DNA from: Bryobacteraceae bacterium
GTDB lineage: Bacteria > Acidobacteriota > Terriglobia > Bryobacterales > Bryobacteraceae
Direction of reading: 5' to 3'
DNA length: 64,000 nt
Assembly (NCBI GenBank): GCA_041394945.1
Contig: JAWKHH010000001.1
Location: forward strand, 1-64,000
The notes beneath the pieces were generated by a model. It was not told the origin of the DNA. It saw only the letters and a program-made list of their open reading frames with translations, and ran no database searches. Below are positions 59,270 through 64,000 of this stretch, in pieces. A program made the position numbers and the translations under genes. Numbering within the stretch: position 1 is the stretch's first letter; the number at the start of each line of letters is the position of its first letter.

Positions 59270-59953
59270 CTATTCGTTCCCCAAGTCCTCGTCCAAGCGG
59301 GCGTCTGGAGTCACATTGTGGAGGGGCCAACCCTGGCGCTCCGCGACGAACCTCTGCAACGACGCCCAAACTTCCGTCTCGTCCCAGGCGCCACCGGCGG
59401 CGACCAGCCGGCCAAAGTTCGCCGCGGTCGTCACCCGTACCAATTCCTCAAACGTGGCGAGGTCCCCAAAGGATATGCGAAGCGGGCCGATGGCGCCGGC
59501 GATGAAGACGCCGGCAAGGACTCCCGCAATGGCCGCACCGGCGGCGGCGCCGGTACCCGCATCGAGCCATAGGACGATGGACGCAAGCGCCGTACCGGCG
59601 CCGATCCCGCCGCAAATCGAGAGCGACAAAGGGAGAGAGAGTTGCGGGAGGATCAGCTCGCTGCGGTCGGCTATGCGCTTCCATCGCCACAGCCGGTCGC
59701 GCAGCGGGAATATCGAGCGGAGGGGAGCGTCGTCTTCGATCGTCGCGAGCCCGATGACGTCGGTGACGGCCAGTTTCAACCGGGTGGACGCCAATGCCGT
59801 CACGCGTTGTTCGCCGGTTCCAGGACTGAGGTTCGCGACGAGAACTTCCTGGACGTCGCGAAATGTCGCGCCGTCTTCAAGCCTGCGGTCCAGTGCGGAG
59901 ACACCAAACGCGCTGCCAATGGCGCGCAGCAGATCGTCTGAGTCCGGCGCCAT
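59270..59953 (-). CDS. Membrane protein with ACP-like segment at the C terminus
   Basis: 227 residues. Central pair of hydrophobic segments (about 100-160). The last 33 residues, EVWASLQRFVAERQGWPLHN and VTPDARLDEDLGNE, look like the first half of an acyl-carrier domain but end exactly where the DSL phosphopantetheine motif would begin. Function unknown. It is the third gene in the acs-dinB operon (9 bp gap). Confidence 0.6.
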   Translation of the reverse strand: MAPDSDDLLRAIGSAFGVSALDRRLEDGATFRDVQEVLVANLSPGTGEQRVTALASTRLKLAVTDVIGLATIEDDAPLRSIFPLRDRLWRWKRIADRSELILPQLSLPLSLSICGGIGAGTALASIVLWLDAGTGAAAGAAIAGVLAGVFIAGAIGPLRISFGDLATFEELVRVTTAANFGRLVAAGGAWDETEVWASLQRFVAERQGWPLHNVTPDARLDEDLGNE

Positions 59954-59962
59954 GGTACCCGC

Positions 59963-60451
59963 CTATAACTGACGGTAGTAGGCGATCAGATCCAGCGGCG
60001 GCGGCGTCTTGCCCATCATTCGCAGAAATCCGGCTGCCTGACCGCGGTGGTGCGTGGCGTGGTTCACGACGTGGAGCAGGATCTGCCAAAGCGGCGTTCC
60101 GTGCGGGTTGCCCTTGATGTCCTTGTACTCGACGACGCGCTGGAGAGCAGCGTCGTCGAGCCCGGCGGCGAACTGCTTCCAGCGGTCGTGCAGCGCGGGC
60201 CAGTCGTTGCGGAGCACATCAAGGCGCATATCCTTCTCGAGGTCGATGAAGCGGGCCGGGACATCCCCGTGAATACGGGCGAGCCAGATCCGGTCCGCGG
60301 CGAAGACGTGGACCAACGTTCCGAGGACGCTCTTGTCAGCAGTGCCGAAATCGCGTGTCAACTCCTCGGGCGCGAGCGCGACGGCCGCGTTCACGAGGCG
60401 CGCGCTCGCCCATGCCGTGTAGTCGATGTGGTGACGAATCTGTTCGAGCAT
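59963..60451 (-). CDS. DinB-family metal-dependent protein
   Basis: 162 residues. Four-helix DinB fold with the metal-binding His: LGTLVHVFAADRIW, LLHVVNHATHHRGQAAGFLR (His residues near 129-137), DLIAYYRQL. DinB relatives include thiol-S-transferases and glutathione-like transferases; precise activity not known. It follows acs with a 5 bp gap, so co-transcribed. Confidence 0.85.
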   Translation of the reverse strand: MLEQIRHHIDYTAWASARLVNAAVALAPEELTRDFGTADKSVLGTLVHVFAADRIWLARIHGDVPARFIDLEKDMRLDVLRNDWPALHDRWKQFAAGLDDAALQRVVEYKDIKGNPHGTPLWQILLHVVNHATHHRGQAAGFLRMMGKTPPPLDLIAYYRQL

Positions 60452-60456
60452 AGATA

Positions 60457-62388
60457 TCAGTCGTCGTCGTGCGAGGCGGCGAGGCGCGTAATCACGCCCA
60501 TATCTTCGAGAGTGGTGACGTCGCCGGCGACGGTGTGCGAAGTCACGATCTCACGCAGCAGCCGACGCATGATTTTGCCGGAACGCGTCTTCGGCAGCGC
60601 CTCAGTGAACCGGATCTCTTCCGGCCGGGCGAAGGGACCGATTTCGTGCGCCACCCATTGACGCAGCTCCTTGCCGAGCGCGTCGTGATCGTAGTCGCCC
60701 TTCTTCAGCGTGACGAAGCAGCAGACGGCCTGGCCGGTGATTTCGTGCGGCTTGCCGACAACGGCGGCTTCAGCGACGGCGTGGTGCTTCACGAGCGCGG
60801 ACTCGATTTCCATCGTAGAAAGCCGGTGGCCGGAGACGTTCATGACGTCGTCAACGCGGCCGAGGATCCAGTAATAGCCGTCGGAATCGCGGCGGGCGGC
60901 GTCGCCTGTGAAATAGGCGCCCTGGACCTTGCCCCAGTACTGATCGGCGTAACGATCGGGGTCGCCCCAGATGGTGCGGAGCATCGCGGGCCAGGGGCGC
61001 CGAAGGATGAGGAAGCCCTCGCGGTTGTCCCCGACCGGCTCGCCGCTGAAATCGACGATCTCGGGCAGGACGCCGGGCATCGGGAGCGTCCCGGAGCCGG
61101 GCTTGGTGGGTACGGCGCCGGGCATGGGAGCGATCAGAATGCCACCGGTTTCGGTTTGCCACCAAGTGTCGACGATGGGGCAGCGCTCCTTCCCGATGAC
61201 GCGGTGATACCATTGCCAAGCCGCGGGATTGATGGGCTCGCCGACGGAGCCGAGGAGCCGGAGCGAGGAGAGATCGTACTTGTCCGGCCACTGGTCGCCT
61301 TGGCGGATGAGCGCGCGGATGGCGGTAGGCGAGGTGTAGAAGATATTCACCTTGTACTTCTCGACGAGTTGCCACCAGCGGCCGAAGTCGGGCGTGTCCG
61401 GCGCGCCTTCGTACATCACCGTGGTGGCGCCGGCGGAGAGGGGACCGTAGACGATGTAGGAGTGGCCGGTGACCCAGCCGATGTCGGCCGAACACCAGTA
61501 GATGTCCTCGTCTTTGATGTCGAAGACCCACTTCATGGTCATGGTGACGTAGGTAAGGTAGCCGCCGGTGGTGTGGAGGATGCCCTTGGGCTTGCCCGTG
61601 GTCCCGGAGGTATAGAGGACGAAGAGGGGATGCTCGGCGTCGAGGTGCTCGGCGGGGCAGACGTCGTTCGAGGCGGCGTCGAGATCGTGCCACCAGTGGT
61701 CGCGTCCGGGCCGCATCTTGATCTCCGAGCCGGTGCGCTTCACGACGATGGTGGACTTGACGGCGGGGCAATCGGCCAGCGCCTCGTCGACGGCGTCCTT
61801 GAGGCGAACCTCCTTGGCGCGGCGCCAGCCGCCATCCGCAGTGATGACGAGAGTGGCGTCGAGATCCTGGATGCGGGCCTTCAACGCTTCGGCGGAGAAG
61901 CCGCCGAAGACGATGGAGTGGGGTATCCCGAGGCGGGCGCAGGCGAGCATGGCGATGGGCAGTTCCGGGATCATCGGCATGTAGATGATGGTGCGGTCGC
62001 CGGTTTTGTAGCCCTGGGCCTTGAGAACATTGGCGAAGCGCTGAACCAGACGGTGCAGTTCACCAAACGTGATGGCGCGGGTATCGCCGGGCTCGCCTTC
62101 CCACTGAATGGCGATCTTGTCCTTGCGTCCGCCGAGGACGTGGCGGTCGAGGCAGTTGTAGCTGACGTTGGTCTTGGCCCCGACGAACCATTTCACGAAG
62201 GGCGGGTTCCACTCGAAGACGTGTGACCATTTTTCGAACCAATGGATCTCGCGTTCAGCGAGTTCGGCCCAGAAGGCTTCGGGCTGTTCTTCGGCGCGTG
62301 TGCAAAGAGCGCGATAAGCCTCCATGCTTCCGACGTGGGCTTTCGCGGAAAAATCGACGGGCGGTGGATAGACGGGTTCCTGACTCAT
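60457..62388 (-). CDS. acs: Acetyl-CoA synthetase
   Basis: 643 residues. AMP-forming acetate-CoA ligase. Visible are the adenylation motif YTSGTTGKPKGILHTTGG, KVNIFYTSPTAIRAL, WWQTETGG, YFTGDAARRDSDGYYWILGRVDDVMNVSGHRL (split here) and the C-terminal RSGKIMRRLLREI, whose Lys is the site acetylated in regulation. Start codon ATG 62388 has no Shine-Dalgarno; TAAAAT lies 12 bp upstream. It supplies acetyl-CoA from acetate and is the first gene of a three-gene operon. Confidence 0.95.
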   Translation of the reverse strand: MSQEPVYPPPVDFSAKAHVGSMEAYRALCTRAEEQPEAFWAELAEREIHWFEKWSHVFEWNPPFVKWFVGAKTNVSYNCLDRHVLGGRKDKIAIQWEGEPGDTRAITFGELHRLVQRFANVLKAQGYKTGDRTIIYMPMIPELPIAMLACARLGIPHSIVFGGFSAEALKARIQDLDATLVITADGGWRRAKEVRLKDAVDEALADCPAVKSTIVVKRTGSEIKMRPGRDHWWHDLDAASNDVCPAEHLDAEHPLFVLYTSGTTGKPKGILHTTGGYLTYVTMTMKWVFDIKDEDIYWCSADIGWVTGHSYIVYGPLSAGATTVMYEGAPDTPDFGRWWQLVEKYKVNIFYTSPTAIRALIRQGDQWPDKYDLSSLRLLGSVGEPINPAAWQWYHRVIGKERCPIVDTWWQTETGGILIAPMPGAVPTKPGSGTLPMPGVLPEIVDFSGEPVGDNREGFLILRRPWPAMLRTIWGDPDRYADQYWGKVQGAYFTGDAARRDSDGYYWILGRVDDVMNVSGHRLSTMEIESALVKHHAVAEAAVVGKPHEITGQAVCCFVTLKKGDYDHDALGKELRQWVAHEIGPFARPEEIRFTEALPKTRSGKIMRRLLREIVTSHTVAGDVTTLEDMGVITRLAASHDDD

Positions 62389-62400
62389 GACGAACTTCGC

Positions 62401-62406
62401 ATTTTA
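62401..62406 (-). promoter_or_regulatory. TAAAAT -10 element 12 bp upstream of acs
   Basis: TAAAAT on the minus strand, 12 bp before the ATG at 62388. No Shine-Dalgarno is seen, so a very short leader is possible. The short divergent region to the small Cys gene (55 bp) must hold both promoters. Confidence 0.4.
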
Positions 62407-62430
62407 TCATTCGACGGGGGCCGCGCCCGC

Positions 62431-62436
62431 TACAAT
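62431..62436 (+). promoter_or_regulatory. TACAAT -10 element 7 bp before the small Cys gene
   Basis: TACAAT, seven bases, then ATG 62444, the same arrangement as at hslV. No Shine-Dalgarno before the ATG. Suggests leaderless transcription. Confidence 0.4.
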
Positions 62437-62443
62437 CGACCGT

Positions 62444-62659
62444 ATGTGCTGCGACGAACTGGCCGCCCTGGAAGACCGCGATATGCTCCGGGTGGGGCTG
62501 CCGCACACGCTGCCGAACGGACGGTTCCTGACCGAGATCGACACGGAGTTTTTTCTGGTGTTCGGGGAGGAGCGTCCGTCCTACGTCGGCTTGCACTACT
62601 GTCCGTTTTGCGGCCGGATCGTGAGCCGGGAGCTGTGGAATCGGGAAAAGAAAAAATAG
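62444..62659 (+). CDS. Small protein with CC and CxxC metal-site motifs
   Basis: 71 residues from ATG 62444, chosen over an upstream in-frame ATG at 62387 because the latter would overlap the acs start and the TACAAT at 62431-62436 fits ATG 62444. Begins MCCDELAAL and has HYCPFCGRIV near the C terminus, so four Cys could bind a single zinc. Ends in KKK. Known only as short hypothetical proteins. The globin operon follows after 55 bp. Confidence 0.6.
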   Translation: MCCDELAALEDRDMLRVGLPHTLPNGRFLTEIDTEFFLVFGEERPSYVGLHYCPFCGRIVSRELWNREKKK

Positions 62660-62673
62660 GTACGAAGGTACCC

Positions 62674-62703
62674 TTGACATGGACCGAAGGTATTATGCAT
62701 TCT
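62674..62703 (+). promoter_or_regulatory. Sigma70-like promoter of the globin operon, overlapped by a palindrome
   Basis: Perfect -35 TTGACA (62674-62679), 18 bp spacer, CATTCT (62698-62703) as -10. The -10 region lies inside the inverted repeat at 62691-62715, the classic position for a repressor. Transcription would start near 62710, so the start codon at 62715 has almost no leader. Confidence 0.55.
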
Positions 62704-62715
62704 AGATGCATAATA
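62691..62715 (+). promoter_or_regulatory. Perfect 10 bp inverted repeat, NsrR-like operator
   Basis: Arms TATTATGCAT (62691-62700) and ATGCATAATA (62706-62715), separated by TCTAG, form a perfect 25 bp palindrome. Arms built on ATGCAT around a short A/T-rich centre are what I know of operators of the NO sensor NsrR (Rrf2 family). It covers the -10 element and start codons of the globin gene. The repressor gene is not in this window. Confidence 0.6.
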
Positions 62716-63092
62716 TGCCTGCACCAACCACCACACTCTTCGAACAATTGGGCGGAGCGGCCGCCGTGGAGGGCGCCGTCGACGCGTTCTACCGCAAGGT
62801 CCTCGTGGACGACCGTGTGTCGCACTTCTTCGACGACGTCGACATGGAGCGGCAGCGCGCCAAGCAGAAAGCGTTTCTGACGATGGCGTTTGGCGGACCG
62901 CACAACTACTCGGGCAAGGACATGCGGGCCGGACACGCGCACCTTGTCGCCAAGGGCCTGAACGATTCGCACGTCGATGCGATCATCGAGTTGCTGGGCG
63001 CCACGCTCCGCGACATGGGCGTGGGTGAGAATCTTATCGGCCAAGTTGCGGCGATCGCCGAATCGACCCGCAACGACGTGCTGGGACGTTAA
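62715..63092 (+). CDS. glbN: Group I truncated haemoglobin
   Basis: 125 residues from ATG 62715; the ATG at 62706 adds three residues (M-H-N) and lies inside the operator. Two-on-two globin: LFEQLGG at the N terminus, Tyr26 in FYRKV (B10, hydrogen bond to ligand), distal-side Gln/Lys at KQKAFLTMAFGG, and proximal His74 in RAGHAHLV. The C-terminal helix ends DMGVGENLIGQVAAIAES. Such globins bind O2 and NO and, with a reductase, can oxidise NO to nitrate. The stop overlaps the reductase start (TAATG). Confidence 0.92.
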   Translation: MPAPTTTLFEQLGGAAAVEGAVDAFYRKVLVDDRVSHFFDDVDMERQRAKQKAFLTMAFGGPHNYSGKDMRAGHAHLVAKGLNDSHVDAIIELLGATLRDMGVGENLIGQVAAIAESTRNDVLGR

Positions 63093-64000
63093 TGGCAGAG
63101 GTCCGCTACCAGGGTCGCGTCTATTCGGTCCACCCCGGCGAAAGTGTGCTGGACGCCCTGCTGCGGCAGGGCGTTCGGGCGTCTCACGCCTGCAAGGCCG
63201 GCAGTTGCGGCTCCTGCATGTTGCGCCGCGAAGAAGGAGCGGTTCCACCGAGAGCGCAGGAAGGACTGAAGGATTCCTGGAAGGCGAACGGCTACTTTCT
63301 GGCGTGCATGTGCCATCCGGAGGGGGATCTCTCCGTGGAGGCGGCGGGCGCGGACGTTCGCATTCCGGCGGTGATCATCGCACTCCGGCTGTTGTCGGCG
63401 GATGTGCTGGAAGTGCGGCTGCGTCCGGACGCTCCGTTCGAGTTTCGGGCGGGCCAGTATGTTTCGCTGATTCTCGACGACGGACTCTCGCGCAGCTACT
63501 CGATCGCGTCGTTGCCGGCCGAAGGCGAGATCGCGCTCCATGTCCGCCGGATCGCCAATGGCCTGATGAGCGGGTGGCTGTTCGAGGAGGCCCGGCCGGG
63601 CGCGAGGGTACACCTACAGGGCCCTTCCGGCGATTGCTTCTACATCGCGGGACGAGAGACTCAGCCGATGCTGCTGGTGGGAACGGGCACGGGGCTCGCG
63701 CCGCTGTGGGGTATCGCGCGGGACGCGCTAGCTTCGGGCCATACGGGCCCGATTCACCTGATCCACGGCGCGGTCCGCGAGGAAGGCCTGTACCTGACGG
63801 AGGCGTTGGCGGCGCTGGCCGCGGCGCATTGGAACTTCGACTACATCCCATCGCTGCTCGACCAGGGCCCGATCGACTCCGTTCTGGGCGCGCGCTTCCC
63901 TGCCCTGGGCGGCTGGCGCGGATTCGTGTGCGGCGATCCGGCGATTGTGGGCGCGCTGCGGAAGAAGCTGTTTCTCGCCGGCATGGCGATGCGCGATATC
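63092..64000 (+). CDS. Ferredoxin-FAD-NAD(P)H reductase, cut by the right window edge
   Basis: 303 codons are visible and the frame is still open at the edge. N-terminal [2Fe-2S] ferredoxin domain (1-85) with Cys34, Cys39, Cys42 and Cys72 (C-x4-C-x2-C). Then the FAD domain with RSYS (134-137), and NAD(P)-binding GTGTGLAPLWGI (about 200-211). Same architecture as phenol hydroxylase reductase or CDP-6-deoxyglucose reductase. It starts on the stop of the globin gene, so it is the likely electron donor. The fused flavohaemoglobin Hmp would carry this function in one protein. Confidence 0.88.
   Translation, partial: MAEVRYQGRVYSVHPGESVLDALLRQGVRASHACKAGSCGSCMLRREEGAVPPRAQEGLKDSWKANGYFLACMCHPEGDLSVEAAGADVRIPAVIIALRLLSADVLEVRLRPDAPFEFRAGQYVSLILDDGLSRSYSIASLPAEGEIALHVRRIANGLMSGWLFEEARPGARVHLQGPSGDCFYIAGRETQPMLLVGTGTGLAPLWGIARDALASGHTGPIHLIHGAVREEGLYLTEALAALAAAHWNFDYIPSLLDQGPIDSVLGARFPALGGWRGFVCGDPAIVGALRKKLFLAGMAMRDI

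Noticed and set aside
60469..62226. 585-codon plus-strand frame opposite acs
   Set aside because: No domain; acs on the other strand has all catalytic motifs.

Overview
The window looks like a chromosomal segment of a high-GC Acidobacteriota, most likely of the Bryobacterales/Solibacter group. This is inferred from the gene set: a VWFA-related protein of the Acidobacteria-specific type, two very large Oar-like TonB-dependent receptors in tandem, a DUF1552/DUF1592 secreted pair, a PEP-CTERM protein, a DUF1080 protein and a PQQ-propeller protein with a WPQWRGP motif. No rRNA, tRNA, CRISPR array, insertion sequence or prophage was found. Most neighbouring genes on one strand overlap by 4 bp (ATGA, GTGA or TTGA), so the region is organised in tight operons. 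|| Layout. 1-6.6 kb: a secreted protein cut by the left edge, a 331 bp gap with a candidate RNA, then a leftward operon aroB-ubiE-secreted protein-PQQ propeller, divergent nadB, and a PEP-CTERM protein. 6.7-10 kb: hslV-hslU-FN3 lipoprotein-tadA. 10-13.7 kb: leftward envelope genes (OmpH/Skp-like chaperone, SRPBCC protein, PafA-like phosphatase, DUF4920). 13.7-20.5 kb: VWA protein, fabG, UbiD-family decarboxylase, a Cys-tailed small protein, DUF1080, sthA and divergent proline dehydrogenase. 20.5-24.4 kb: a small zinc-ribbon membrane protein and an rbsA-rbsC-lacI type sugar ABC operon without a binding-protein gene. 24.5-31.9 kb: a chemotaxis operon STAS-cheY-cheA-cheW-mcp-cheB-TonB-like, with a divergent protein carrying a CheZ-like DxxxQ motif. 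31.9-42.3 kb: DUF1552/DUF1592 pair and two TonB-dependent receptors with clear promoter and terminator signals. 42.3-48.8 kb: a lower-GC S1 protease preceded by helically phased GTTACAG direct repeats, then a two-gene ATP-dependent low-potential electron system (tandem BadF/HgdC-type activase plus HgdB-like protein). 49-58 kb: DUF3667, uvrA, a deoxyhypusine-synthase-like protein, CPBP protease, mtnA, DUF547, a methyltransferase with a signal peptide, and a VWFA-like secreted protein. 58-64 kb: YkgJ-type Cys-cluster protein, ssb, the leftward operon acs-dinB-membrane protein, a small Cys protein, then truncated haemoglobin followed by a ferredoxin-flavin reductase that runs off the right edge. 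|| The most interesting points are: (1) the truncated haemoglobin/reductase pair, which reads as a split flavohaemoglobin under an NsrR-like palindrome; (2) the tandem activase/double-cubane-type pair; (3) the Pho-box-like repeat array in front of a secreted protease; (4) a recurring TANNNT hexamer 5-14 bp upstream of genes that lack a Shine-Dalgarno, suggesting leaderless or short-leader mRNAs; and (5) two partial genes at the window edges. No experimental or database evidence was available; family calls rest on recognising motifs.
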